Assembly (NCBI RefSeq): GCF_050402865.1
Contig: NZ_BAABMF010000013.1
Span: forward strand, 62,001 to 126,000
DNA from: Clostridium_AF sediminicola
GTDB lineage: Bacteria > Bacillota > Clostridia > Clostridiales > Clostridiaceae
Length of the DNA stretch: 64,000 nucleotides
Direction of reading: 5' to 3'
The translations under genes and the position numbers were made by a program. Below are positions 54,122-63,396 of this stretch, in pieces (position 1 is the first letter of the stretch; each line of letters starts with the position of its first letter). Below the pieces are notes generated by a model. It was not told the origin of the DNA. It saw only the letters and a list, made by a program, of their open reading frames with translations, and did not search any database.

Positions 54122-54683
54122 AATTTTTCTCCTTAAAATTTCATTTTTCGTTAAAATACCTAATTTTTTATTTTTGCAGATATTTTCACAATTGTATACA
54201 ATTAATAGATTATACTTAATAATTTCAGGTGGATAGTATTTTCATTTATTTACATGTTTTTACTAGTGTAATATTTTTATACATAACATATACATTCTAC
54301 AATATTTTTGTGAAATTGTTAAGCAATTTTAACTGTATTTTGATTAATAACTAAAATTTTGTAGTTGTTGTATAAATTGAAGATAGTAGTTATATGCTTT
54401 GAAATGAGTGTCAAGAGTGTGTTTATGTATATTGAGGTGGAATCTCTTTCAAATGGATGAAATATAGAGTTTGATAAAAAAAGAGTTAAGTAAATATAAT
54501 TACCACCATAGTTCGACATAAATATTAATAGATAAAAAGCCAGAACGTAATACTTCTTCAGGTACTATGATGTTTTTTTAATCTGATAATGAGCTAAGGA
54601 TTAATGGTATATTAAAATCTTTATGATTAACTAAATTATTTGCAACATTTTCCTCTTCTCAGTTGTATATAAGGTGTATTACA
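54122..54683. other. Long AT-rich intergenic region without a gene
   Basis: No convincing coding frame on either strand. Short repeats of T-rich runs and a stretch ATAAAAAGCCAGAACG... that could be gene debris. It probably holds the promoter of the REC-GGDEF-EAL gene (reading left) and ends at the third palindromic repeat. Confidence 0.5.
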
Positions 54684-54805
54684 TGGTTAAACCACAAAAA
54701 GTAAGTTGAACTAAAATCTACTACAATATTTACCGCAGATTGATGCGTTCTGACGCTATATATTGTGGTAGAAGTTCAACTAAATTACTTTTTGTGGAAT
54801 AACCA
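54684..54805. repeat. Palindromic dispersed repeat, copy 3
   Basis: A 122-bp palindrome from TGGTTAAACCACAAAAAGTA to TACTTTTTGTGGAATAACCA. The loop ACCGCAGATTGATGCGTTCTGACGC has one change from copy 2 and the same orientation. It ends 45 bases before the ATG of the DUF4367-like protein gene, so it occupies that gene's leader. Confidence 0.85.
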
Positions 54806-54850
54806 GCACATAAGTGATTAAAAAACTGGTAAAAGAAAGGAAAATGAATT

Positions 54851-55345
54851 ATGAAAAAAATAATTGCTATTGTATTATTTGCTGCTACATCATTATCTCC
54901 CGTTGCTTTCGGAGGGAATAAAACTCTGAATAATGAACAATCGTCTATTAGGATTGAAATCACAACCCCCTTTATAGAGTACTCTTCAGTTGAAGAAGCG
55001 GAAAAAGCAGTAGGATTTGATGTGGATACCTTAAGTAATATCCCAGATGGTTTTGAACAAGACAGTATTTTTGTTATTAGTGATAAGTGTGTTGAAGTAA
55101 ATTTCAAAAACGGTGAAAAAGAGATTTGCTATCGTGTTGCACAAGGCTCTGTGGATATCAGCGGAGACTATAATAAATACACTGAAAACATAACTGTAAG
55201 AATAAATGATACGGAAGTTGTTACCAAAGGAAACTCTGGCAAAATAAATGTTGCAACATGGACAAAAGACGGAATGACATATTCACTTTCTACGAGTGGT
55301 TTGGAAAAAACTATTGTAATAGAATTGATTTCAAGTATTATATAG
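54851..55345 (+). CDS. Secreted DUF4367-like domain protein
   Basis: 164 residues with a signal peptide (1-21, cleavage near VAFG-G) and no lipobox. The mature part is a DUF4367-type domain: TPFIEYSSVEEAEKAVGFDV, G-x-V-D-I-S-G-D-Y-N-K-Y, and T-W-T-K-D-G-M-T-Y-S-L. The same pattern forms the extracellular end of the anti-sigma-like protein at 56018 (SELSSVVGFEM, K-D-V-S-G-D-Y-S-E-Y, I-W-S-Q-N-D-M-S-Y-S-V). The two are paralogues in one locus. It may compete with or modulate the anti-sigma factor outside the cell. Confidence 0.8.
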   Translation: MKKIIAIVLFAATSLSPVAFGGNKTLNNEQSSIRIEITTPFIEYSSVEEAEKAVGFDVDTLSNIPDGFEQDSIFVISDKCVEVNFKNGEKEICYRVAQGSVDISGDYNKYTENITVRINDTEVVTKGNSGKINVATWTKDGMTYSLSTSGLEKTIVIELISSII

Positions 55346-55404
55346 AGTGTAAGGTGGTACTATATCTATAGTATCGCCTAAACTAACATGTAGGAGGTGA
55401 ATTT

Positions 55405-56034
55405 GTGGCAACTACTTATCCAATTATTACAGTTTTTACTTTCCTTTCAGCTATGTTCTTTCATGTTAAAGAAGATTTGTTAAAAAAATTTATTGAGAAT
55501 GAAAAAAAACAATGTGAAAAAGTTATTCAGTTAAGTGATGTGGAAGACAAGTCAAATATCAATAAAAAAGTGGAAAAGATATTAAATATATACGGAAACT
55601 CTATACTGAGAATGGCATATTCTTATTTACATAATATGTGTGACGCTGAAGATGTTTTGGAGGATACTTTAATGCAGTATATAAAGACAACTCCGAATTT
55701 TAAGAATACTACACACGAAAAAGCGTGGCTTATGAGGGTTTCTATTAATATTAGTAAAAATAAAATTATTTATAACAAAAGAAGGAAAACATCTGAGCTT
55801 GATGAGAATATTATAGAAAAGGAAAGAGAAGATTTAACATATATTTGGGAATCTATAAGAAATCTTCCGCAGAAGTATCGAGAAGTTATTCACTTGTTTT
55901 ATCAAGAGGGATATTCAACAGCACAAATTGCAGAGGTATTGCAAAAAAAAGAGGCTACAGTACGTTCACTGTTATATAGAGGAAGATCAAAATTAAAAGG
56001 AATTTTAAAGGAGGCATATGATTTTGAAGAATAA
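55405..56034 (+). CDS. ECF-type RNA polymerase sigma factor with N-terminal hydrophobic segment
   Basis: 209 residues from GTG 55405 (GGAGGTG RBS). Region 2: N-S-I-L-R-M-A-Y-S-Y-L-H-N-M-C-D-A-E-D-V-L-E-D-T. Region 4: L-P-Q-K-Y-R-E-V-I-H-L-F-Y-Q-E-G-Y-S-T-A-Q-I-A-E-V-L. The first 50 residues are unusual: a hydrophobic stretch PIITVFTFLSAMFF and a Lys-rich linker precede the sigma domains. An internal start that leaves it out is possible but has no good RBS. Directs its own operon and perhaps envelope genes when released from the anti-sigma factor encoded next (17-base overlap). Confidence 0.88.
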   Translation: MATTYPIITVFTFLSAMFFHVKEDLLKKFIENEKKQCEKVIQLSDVEDKSNINKKVEKILNIYGNSILRMAYSYLHNMCDAEDVLEDTLMQYIKTTPNFKNTTHEKAWLMRVSINISKNKIIYNKRRKTSELDENIIEKEREDLTYIWESIRNLPQKYREVIHLFYQEGYSTAQIAEVLQKKEATVRSLLYRGRSKLKGILKEAYDFEE

Positions 56035-56644
56035 GTACAATGAAATCATGGAAAAGATTGAAGTAACTCCTGAAATGTCTGAAAGAATATTAAAAAATAT
56101 TTGGAAAACTGATATTGAGATTCAGTCATCCAAAACAGTGCACTTTAAAAAATATAAAAAAATTATATCTACAGCTGCATGTTTAGTTATTCTATTTGCA
56201 GTATCGTTTATGCTTCATAAAATAATAAATTCTCCCACAAAACCTCCAATTCAAGAAATTCCCGATATTAAAATTTGTGAATCATTAAGTGAACTTTCAT
56301 CTGTAGTGGGTTTTGAGATGTTGGAACTAAATTATTTACCTTTTAATTTTACGCAGAAAGAATTCAAGGCTTATTGGAAAGAGCTTGCGGAAATAATTTA
56401 CCGAAATGAAAATAATACTGTTATATTTAGAATGGGACAAGGATTGAAAGATGTAAGTGGAGATTATAGTGAGTATAATGAGGTGAAAGATATTCAAATG
56501 GATTTTGGAACAATTACCCTTAAAGGTGATAAAGGTGCTTATAATCTTGTCATATGGTCACAAAATGATATGTCATATTCAGTTCAAACAATTGAACCAT
56601 TATCTGAAAATTTAATTCTTAAAATTGTATTATCGCTTAAATAG
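56018..56644 (+). CDS. Membrane anti-sigma-like protein with DUF4367 domain
   Basis: 208 residues from ATG 56018 (AAAGGAGG, inside the sigma gene). Residues 1-50 form the cytoplasmic sigma-binding part (VTPEMSERILKNIWK), one membrane helix lies at about 51-69 (IISTAACLVILFAVSFML), and residues 85-208 are an extracellular DUF4367 domain. It overlaps the ECF gene by 17 bases, so the pair is translationally coupled, the usual sigma/anti-sigma layout. Confidence 0.88.
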   Translation: MILKNKYNEIMEKIEVTPEMSERILKNIWKTDIEIQSSKTVHFKKYKKIISTAACLVILFAVSFMLHKIINSPTKPPIQEIPDIKICESLSELSSVVGFEMLELNYLPFNFTQKEFKAYWKELAEIIYRNENNTVIFRMGQGLKDVSGDYSEYNEVKDIQMDFGTITLKGDKGAYNLVIWSQNDMSYSVQTIEPLSENLILKIVLSLK

Positions 56645-56663
56645 AAAAGTATAAAAAATATCG

Positions 56664-56700
56664 TAAAAACATCTGGGAAACCTGGTGTTTTTCTTTATTT
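56664..56700 (+). terminator. Rho-independent terminator after the sigma operon
   Basis: AAACATCTGG pairs (one wobble, one mismatch) with CCTGGTGTTT, followed by TTCTTT. Confidence 0.7.
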
Positions 56701-56760
56701 AACTTTTTAATTAATAAATTCTTTTATTCATGGTTTTAAAAAGAACAAGATTGTTTAAAT

Positions 56761-56788
56761 TTGACCAAAATCCTTTAAAGTGTATAAT
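56761..56788 (+). promoter_or_regulatory. Promoter of the ABC transporter operon
   Basis: TTGACC (56761-56766), a 16-bp spacer, TATAAT (56783-56788). It has none of the TCCAG-CTGTAT spacer motif of the fermentation-island promoters. The leader to the first ATG is about 120 bases. Confidence 0.65.
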
Positions 56789-56912
56789 TTCAAAGCTAGA
56801 AAGCACAAAATAGTGTTTCCATTAGCAATATTGTGTACGTTTTCATTATTGAAGGTGAAATGGCAGGATGCTAAAATAAATTTAAAATAAACTATATAAG
56901 GAGAGACGGATT

Positions 56913-57926
56913 ATGGAACCGATTAAGAAAATGAAAACGAATAACAACGGTTTGAAGCTAAAAAGTCTTATTCATTCTTTGATGCAAAAACAGGAAAGCA
57001 GTATTGCAATTGTACTTGTGGTTTATGTATTACTTGTATCCTTGAAGAATACAACATTTATCTCACCTGGAAATATTTTTAATATATTACATTCAAGTGG
57101 ATTTTCTCTTATTACTATTGTTGGTATGACTTTAATATTAATAACAGGTGGATTGGATCTTTCTGTAGGTTCCGTCTTAGCACTAGGTGGCGTTGTTACT
57201 GGTTTAGCTTGTAAAGCAGGGTTGCCTGTACCGATTGCTATGTTACTTGGAGTTATTACAGGAGTAATGATTGGAGCAATTAATGGTGGTATCATTGTTA
57301 AGACAGGAATTCCGCCGCTTATAGTGACACTTGGTATGCAATATGCCGCAAGAGGGCTTGTATCTGTTGTGACAAAAGGAATACCAATATATCCTTTACC
57401 AAAAGAATTTACGAACTTATCAAATATAAAACCAGCGGGAATACCATTTGTAGTAATTTTAGCCATTATAATAGCAATTATTTTTCAAGTTATACTAAAA
57501 ATGACTAGTTTTGGACGTGCAGTTTACGCAGTTGGTGGAAATGAAGAAGCTGCTAAGATTTCAGGTATTAATACAGATATGACAAAATTTAAAGTTTATG
57601 TATTAACATCTACTTTGGCAGCATTAGCAGGCGTATTCATGGCTGCTAGACTGGGATCTGCTGAAGCTGCAGCAGGTACAGGGTATGAATTAACGGTTAT
57701 ATGTGGAGCAATTATTGGTGGAACATCAACTTTCGGTGGAATGGGCTCAATATTTGGTGCTGTACTAGGTGGTTTATTTATGGAGGTATTAACTAATTCA
57801 TTAACATTAATGAGAATATCAGTTTATTGGCAACAACTTGTAGTTGGAACAATTCTTATACTGGCAGTTCTTTTAGATCAATACAAGCGTAAGTTAATAT
57901 TAAAAAATTCCATAAAAAGTAGTTAG
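56913..57926 (+). CDS. ABC transporter permease, ribose/galactose type
   Basis: 337 residues, about nine helices. RbsC/MglC family (BPD_transp_2): F-I-S-P-G-N-I-F-N-I-L, GMTLILITGGLDLSVGSVLALGG and Y-A-V-G-G-N-E-E-A-A-K-I-S-G-I-N. It forms the membrane channel for the ATPase and the binding protein encoded next. The gene order permease-ATPase-binding protein is unusual, as rbs and mgl operons normally begin with the ATPase or the binding protein. Confidence 0.9.
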   Translation: MEPIKKMKTNNNGLKLKSLIHSLMQKQESSIAIVLVVYVLLVSLKNTTFISPGNIFNILHSSGFSLITIVGMTLILITGGLDLSVGSVLALGGVVTGLACKAGLPVPIAMLLGVITGVMIGAINGGIIVKTGIPPLIVTLGMQYAARGLVSVVTKGIPIYPLPKEFTNLSNIKPAGIPFVVILAIIIAIIFQVILKMTSFGRAVYAVGGNEEAAKISGINTDMTKFKVYVLTSTLAALAGVFMAARLGSAEAAAGTGYELTVICGAIIGGTSTFGGMGSIFGAVLGGLFMEVLTNSLTLMRISVYWQQLVVGTILILAVLLDQYKRKLILKNSIKSS

Positions 57927-57938
57927 GGAGGTATTGGT

Positions 57939-59471
57939 ATGAATAATACAAAAAAAGTTGTTCTGTCAGTAGAAAATATTACCAAACGCTTTTTAGGAAC
58001 GGTTGCCTTAAAGAATGTTTCATTATCTTTGTATGAAAAAGAAATCTTAGCGGTGATGGGTGAAAATGGAGCAGGTAAATCAACATTAATGAAAATATTA
58101 AGTGGTTTATATCCTCATCATGAGGTAGAGGGCATCATAAAGGTTGATGGAAAAGAATGCAAATTTAATAAACCAAAGGATTCAGAAAATAGTGGTATTG
58201 CTATGATTTATCAAGAATTAAACTTAGAATTAGATTTGACTGTGGCAGAGAATATATGCTTAGGGGCAATGCCAAAGAATAAATTTGGAGTTGTTAATTG
58301 GTCTGAGGCAAGAGAATTGGCTAAAAAGACTTTGGCTAGATTACATGTAAATATGGATGTGAATGTAACAGTTAGAAATCTTAGTCCATCTATGCAACAG
58401 CTAGTAAGTATTGCAAGGGCTCTTGTAAGAAATCCAAGAATTCTCATCTTAGATGAACCAACTTCGGTCTTAACAGAAGGGGAAACTCAAAAGTTAATGA
58501 AAGTATTAAGAGAACTGGTAGCTCAAGGAATCGCATGTCTTTACATATCACATAAATTAGATGAAGTATTTGATTTATGTGATCGAATGATTATTTTGAG
58601 AGATGGATATTATATCAGTGAGCACCATAAGGCAGATGGTTACGATAGTAAAACAGTAATTGAAGATATGATAGGTCGTCAATTAGATGTAATGTACCCT
58701 AAAATGGATAAAGTAATTGTGGATGAAGAAGTATTAAGGGTAGAGAATTTAAAGGTTCCTCATACTTTTGCTTATGGGAAAAATATCATAGAAGATGTGT
58801 CATTTCATGTGAAGCGTGGTGAAATTTTAGGTTTAACTGGTTTAGTTGGATCTGGAAGATCAGAAACGTTGAATGCAATTTTTGGTAGCATACCTAAAAC
58901 GGATGGAAGTATCTACCTTGAAGGAAAAGAAGTAAAGATACATCACCCTCAAGATTCTAAAAAAGTAGGTATTGGCTTGTTAACAGAAGATCGAAAGAAA
59001 AATGGTTTCATTCCAGCAATGAGCATTAAGCACAACATGACATTGACGATTTTAAAAAGAATTCAAAGGATTTTACTTTTGGATCAAAAGAAAGAAACAA
59101 AGATTTCCAAACAATATTTTGATAAATTGAGAGTTAAGGCACCCAATATGAACAACATTATTGTAAGTCTATCCGGTGGAAATCAACAAAAAGTAATATT
59201 GGCTAAGTGGTTAATGACAGATTTAAAGGTTTTGTTATTAGATGAGCCTACAAGAGGTATTGATGTAGGGGCTAAAGCTGAGATTTATGAGATTATTAAT
59301 GAACTTGCAAAAAAAGGGATTAGTATCGTTATTATATCGTCTGAAATACCAGAATTATTGGCTATTTGTGATAGGTTTGTTGTACTCAACAAAGGTAAAG
59401 TACAAGCTGAATTGAGTAAAGAAGAAGCCAATGAAGTCAGTATTTTACAGGCGGCATCGGATGTATCATAG
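57939..59471 (+). CDS. ABC transporter ATPase, RbsA/MglA type (two nucleotide-binding domains)
   Basis: 510 residues. Domain 1: Walker A GENGAGKST, signature LSPSMQQL, Walker B LILDEPTS. Domain 2: the degenerate Walker A GLVGSGRSE usual for this subfamily, LSGGNQQK, LLLDEPTRG. Drives uptake of a monosaccharide-like or small polar ligand. RBS GGGAGG, 12 bp after the permease gene. Confidence 0.93.
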   Translation: MNNTKKVVLSVENITKRFLGTVALKNVSLSLYEKEILAVMGENGAGKSTLMKILSGLYPHHEVEGIIKVDGKECKFNKPKDSENSGIAMIYQELNLELDLTVAENICLGAMPKNKFGVVNWSEARELAKKTLARLHVNMDVNVTVRNLSPSMQQLVSIARALVRNPRILILDEPTSVLTEGETQKLMKVLRELVAQGIACLYISHKLDEVFDLCDRMIILRDGYYISEHHKADGYDSKTVIEDMIGRQLDVMYPKMDKVIVDEEVLRVENLKVPHTFAYGKNIIEDVSFHVKRGEILGLTGLVGSGRSETLNAIFGSIPKTDGSIYLEGKEVKIHHPQDSKKVGIGLLTEDRKKNGFIPAMSIKHNMTLTILKRIQRILLLDQKKETKISKQYFDKLRVKAPNMNNIIVSLSGGNQQKVILAKWLMTDLKVLLLDEPTRGIDVGAKAEIYEIINELAKKGISIVIISSEIPELLAICDRFVVLNKGKVQAELSKEEANEVSILQAASDVS

Positions 59472-59596
59472 AATACAAAGCCTTAGGTTAAAGTTTTATA
59501 AATAATATTTAAGAAATGAGTTGTAATTCGAATAAAAGACAAAGAGTTTTTTATTGGATATTATGACTACATTATATAAACAGGGAGGAATTTGTA

Positions 59597-60589
59597 ATGA
59601 AAAAATTTGTATCAATTTTACTTGCAATGTCACTTGTTTTTTCTTTAATAGGTTGTACAAGTGCATCACAAAACGAAGCACCGGAAAAGAAAGGGGAAAC
59701 AGAAAAGGAACAATTACATTTTGTCTATGTATCTCCATTATTAGCACACCCAGTATGGTTAATTGCTAAAGAAGGATTTGATCAAGCCTGTGAAGAACTT
59801 GGTATTCAAGGAGATTGGGTTGGACCTCAAAATGTATCTCCAGAAGAAATGACGAAATTAGTTGAAACAGCAGTGGCACAAAAGGCTGATGCCATTATTA
59901 CTCAAGGATTAGTGCCAGCTGGACCTGTTGATGTAGCTATTAAAGCAGGCATACCAACGCTTGTTGTAGATTCTGACATTGCAGATGTTGATCGTTTAGC
60001 CTTCTTTGGCAAAGATGTAAATGTCCAAGCAGAGCTATTTTACAATGATATTGTTAATAAACTTGGTAAAGATACGAAGCTGTATGTGTCATTACAAGTT
60101 GCTGCGCTTAATTATCAAATAGCACATGATCAAATTAATGCAATTGAAGCTTTATTAAAAAATCATCCAGGTGGTTATGAAATTGTTAATATAAGTGAGT
60201 CTAAATCAGATAAAATGAAGGCAATCACTGAATGGGAAAATACTTTAAAAGCATATCCAGAAGTTAATGTCTGTATTAATTTAGCTGCTGAAGCAGGACC
60301 TGCTTGTTCAAATGTTGTTAAAAATCTTGATAAGAAATCAGATATATTGGTATATGCCGTTGATGATATTGATGAAACTATTGCCCTTGTAAAAGAAGGT
60401 AATATCGATGGTACAGTGGTTACATCATTCTTTAATTATGGTTATCAATCTGCCTACTGGTTATATCAACATATAACAGAAGGGTTAACACCAGATGAAG
60501 TAATTAATGATGCAGGGACAATTCTTGTAACAAATGACAATATAGATAAGTATAAGGAAAAATTAAAAGAAAAAGTAGATCTTAAATAA
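59597..60589 (+). CDS. ABC transporter substrate-binding lipoprotein (periplasmic-binding type 1)
   Basis: 330 residues, lipobox LIGC (Cys20). Fold of the ribose/galactose-binding family: P-V-W-L-I-A-K-E-G-F-D-Q-A-C-E-E-L-G, A-D-A-I-I-T-Q-G, I-P-T-L-V-V-D-S-D. The aromatic and Arg residues that mark ribose binding are not obvious, so the ligand may not be a sugar. RBS GGGAGGAA. Delivers its ligand to the permease/ATPase. Confidence 0.9.
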   Translation: MKKFVSILLAMSLVFSLIGCTSASQNEAPEKKGETEKEQLHFVYVSPLLAHPVWLIAKEGFDQACEELGIQGDWVGPQNVSPEEMTKLVETAVAQKADAIITQGLVPAGPVDVAIKAGIPTLVVDSDIADVDRLAFFGKDVNVQAELFYNDIVNKLGKDTKLYVSLQVAALNYQIAHDQINAIEALLKNHPGGYEIVNISESKSDKMKAITEWENTLKAYPEVNVCINLAAEAGPACSNVVKNLDKKSDILVYAVDDIDETIALVKEGNIDGTVVTSFFNYGYQSAYWLYQHITEGLTPDEVINDAGTILVTNDNIDKYKEKLKEKVDLK

Positions 60590-60673
60590 TTAGAAACATA
60601 TTAGAAAATTTATCATGGTGATTGGATAACAAATATTCAATCACCATATATTAGTTGGAAAGGTGGAGATAAA

Positions 60674-61699
60674 ATGACAGGTTATGATAGAATTAAAAAT
60701 GTACTTTTAGATGGTGTTTCTGATAGAACGCCAACTATGCTTCATAACTTTATGGCTGCTGCAGAAGAAAAAAAATATACTATGGGTGAGTTTAGAAAAT
60801 CTCCTGAAAAAATAGCTAGAACTTTTATTGACTATTCTAGGAAATATGATTTGGACGGTATTCTTGTTGATATTGACACATGTGTAGAATCTCATGCGAT
60901 AGGGGTACCAACAGACTTTCCAGAAGATGCACCAGCTAGAAATCATGGTGCCATTAAAGGAGGAATAGATGCATGTATTGAAGCAATGGACCCTAAAAAA
61001 ATTAGAAAAGATGAACGGGCTAATATCGTTGCAGAAGCGGTACATTTAATAAAAAAAGAAGTAGACGGTGAGTTATTCTTAAGAGGGAATGCTGATCAAG
61101 GACCTTTTAGTTTAGCAATGTTATCCTATGGTATGTCTGAATTTATGATGGCTTTAATGGATGAGGAAATGAAACCCAAGATAAAGACTTTAATGGATAG
61201 AGCATTGGAAGTACATCTTGAATACCATAAAATGTTGTTTGAGGCTGGAGCTGATATGACAAGCTTTGGAGATAGTTCTTGTGGTCCAGATTTAATTAGT
61301 GCAGATATGTACAGGGAATTTGCGTTGCCATATCATAAGAAAATTGCTAAGATTCTTAATGATATGAACATACTAAATCTTTGTCATGTCTGTGGAAATA
61401 CTGATTTGATTATTGAGGATTTGGCATCTGCTGGTTTTTCGGCAGTTGAGATTGATTATAAAACAGATATAGTAAAGGCTCAAAAGATTTTGAAAGATAA
61501 AGCAGTGCTATTTGGTCCAATAGACCCATCAGGTATCTTTTATTTTGGAAGTCCAGAAGATCTTAAGAGAGAAACAAAAAAAGTTATGGACATTTTCGAA
61601 GGTAAGGGTATAGTTATTGGTGCTGGTTGTGCTCTCCCAACAGGTGTACCAGAAGCTAATGTTAGAGCATTCATGGATACAGTGAAAAACTATTCATAA
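60674..61699 (+). CDS. UroD/MtaA-family zinc methyltransferase homologue
   Basis: 341 residues of the uroporphyrinogen-decarboxylase superfamily. The C-terminal half has L-N-L-C-H-V-C-G-N and I-G-A-G-C-A-L-P, the His-x-Cys-x(n)-Cys zinc ligands of the MtaA/MtbA/CmuA methyltransferases rather than the tetrapyrrole site of HemE. Such enzymes move methyl groups between corrinoid proteins and a thiol or folate, or demethylate a substrate. It is the last gene of the transporter operon (84 bp after the binding protein; RBS AAAGGTGGAG). I infer that the imported compound is a methyl donor or is processed by this enzyme; no corrinoid protein is encoded within view. Confidence 0.82.
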   Translation: MTGYDRIKNVLLDGVSDRTPTMLHNFMAAAEEKKYTMGEFRKSPEKIARTFIDYSRKYDLDGILVDIDTCVESHAIGVPTDFPEDAPARNHGAIKGGIDACIEAMDPKKIRKDERANIVAEAVHLIKKEVDGELFLRGNADQGPFSLAMLSYGMSEFMMALMDEEMKPKIKTLMDRALEVHLEYHKMLFEAGADMTSFGDSSCGPDLISADMYREFALPYHKKIAKILNDMNILNLCHVCGNTDLIIEDLASAGFSAVEIDYKTDIVKAQKILKDKAVLFGPIDPSGIFYFGSPEDLKRETKKVMDIFEGKGIVIGAGCALPTGVPEANVRAFMDTVKNYS

Positions 61700-61702
61700 A
61701 AC

Positions 61703-61736
61703 AATAGGTGCATATTTATATGTGCCTATTATTTTT
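61703..61736 (+). terminator. Rho-independent terminator
   Basis: AATAGGTGCATA pairs with TATGTGCCTATT around a TTTA loop, followed by ATTTTT. Confidence 0.85.
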
Positions 61737-61868
61737 AAGCAGAATAGATGAATCTATAGTGAAGATGATATGATATAATAGTTTCATGCTAAAGCTGGCA
61801 GTTATACAAGATTTGAATTATGAGAGTGAATGTAATAAAGAATACAATATAAGAAATTGGTGATTTAA

Positions 61869-63371
61869 GTGAATGGAAAAGGGAAGGTTGAATGGATTGT
61901 AAAAGCTAAAGAATATATATTAGCTTTAGAAAAAAGATATCTAGGGAGTTTGCGTCGGCGGATTATTTTGTTTGTGGCGATGATTATCTTACTTTTTATT
62001 ATCGTTATAATTATTTGTACAAATAGTCATTATTCTTTATTTAATCATTATAATAAAACTTTTAGTCAATATGAGGAACTAGTTAGGTTTTATGATAATA
62101 CAAATGAATTACATATTGCTTTTAAAGCATATTTACAAACAGGTGAAGAAGAATATTTGGAATCTTATGATGAGTTCATGGCATTAGCACGAGCTGATCT
62201 TGAACAACTCAAACCACTGAATTCTTTTCGATTTGGTTTACTAGATAATATGTTAGATACATATGATGAAAGGGTTGTAGTAGCTATTGATGAAAAGGAT
62301 TTCGTTAATAAACAAACGCACTACGATTATTTGGAACGATTAAAGCAATTGATAATGGAAACACAAAGAGATAATTATTACATACTAACAGACATTAATA
62401 TTAATAATGAACCTTTACTTAAAAAAAACCTACAAAACCAGCTCATCAGAGTATTGGTAATAACGAGTTTTGTTGTATTTATTTCTTTTATACTTATATT
62501 TAATTCAATGAAAAGCTTGATAAAACCCATTGGTATTTTGGTTCATAATGCTAATAAAATAAAAAAAGGTGATTTTGATGTTGAATTGGTTCATCATGCA
62601 CCTGAAGAAATTCAGATGTTATCAGATACATTTTATGATATGGCATCGTCAATTGAAGGACATTTAGAGAGTATAAAAGACAAATCAAAACTAGAAAAAC
62701 GGATTATTGAAAAAGAGAATGAAAACTTAAGAATGGGTAAGATTATAGCAGAAACAAAACTAAGTATCTTTCAAAGACAGATAAATTCTCATTTTTTATT
62801 TAACACGCTAAGCATAATTTCAAAATTAGCGTATATAGAAGGTGCTGAACGGACCAGTGAATTAATGGTGACTACTTCAGAATTGCTTCGGTATAGTGTA
62901 GAAAAAGGTGGGAAAATATCAGATCTTTATGAAGAGATAAATTGTTGTAAAAACTACATGGAAATTCAGAGGAAACGTTTTGGAACAAGAATTAATTTCA
63001 TATTAAACATAGAGGAATCTTTACCCAATATACGTATGCCGGCCATGTTATTACAACCAATTATAGAAAATGCCGTTATTCATGGTGTAGGTGATATGAT
63101 TGAAGGTGCCATGGTAAAAGTAGATGTGTATTATAAATATGGGGAAATCTATATAATTATTGAAGACAATGGTAAAGGAATAGAAGAAAAAAAACTTCAG
63201 GATTTGAGAAAAGCAATAGATAGTGAAGTTTCTAATGATTATGAGACAAGCATTGGGATTTTTAATGTGAAAGTACGACTTTCTATGTTTTATGGCAATC
63301 GGTGTACTTTTTATATAGATAGTGAAGAGGAAAAAGGGACGAAAGTAGTAATGACGGTATATGAAGATTAG
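61869..63371 (+). CDS. YesM-type sensor histidine kinase
   Basis: 500 residues from GTG 61869 (weak GGTG RBS). Membrane helices at about 30-52 and 193-215 flank a helical extracellular domain. HAMP and coiled coil follow, then the His_kinase core with phosphorylated His in QINSHFLFNTLS (Ser where most have Pro). HATPase: I-E-N-A-V-I-H-G-V and D-N-G-K-G-I. Pairs with the regulator gene that follows; the transporter operon upstream is the likely target. Confidence 0.9.
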   Translation: MNGKGKVEWIVKAKEYILALEKRYLGSLRRRIILFVAMIILLFIIVIIICTNSHYSLFNHYNKTFSQYEELVRFYDNTNELHIAFKAYLQTGEEEYLESYDEFMALARADLEQLKPLNSFRFGLLDNMLDTYDERVVVAIDEKDFVNKQTHYDYLERLKQLIMETQRDNYYILTDININNEPLLKKNLQNQLIRVLVITSFVVFISFILIFNSMKSLIKPIGILVHNANKIKKGDFDVELVHHAPEEIQMLSDTFYDMASSIEGHLESIKDKSKLEKRIIEKENENLRMGKIIAETKLSIFQRQINSHFLFNTLSIISKLAYIEGAERTSELMVTTSELLRYSVEKGGKISDLYEEINCCKNYMEIQRKRFGTRINFILNIEESLPNIRMPAMLLQPIIENAVIHGVGDMIEGAMVKVDVYYKYGEIYIIIEDNGKGIEEKKLQDLRKAIDSEVSNDYETSIGIFNVKVRLSMFYGNRCTFYIDSEEEKGTKVVMTVYED

Positions 63372-63396
63372 TCTGAATCGAAAGGGGTAATGTAAG

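Noticed and set aside
54319..54519. Minus-strand frame of 66 codons in the long intergenic region.
   Set aside because: No RBS and no family pattern; composition is typical of random AT-rich DNA.
60674..61699. HemE (true uroporphyrinogen decarboxylase).
   Set aside because: Zinc ligands of the MtaA type are present, the haem genes are absent and the operon is a transporter.
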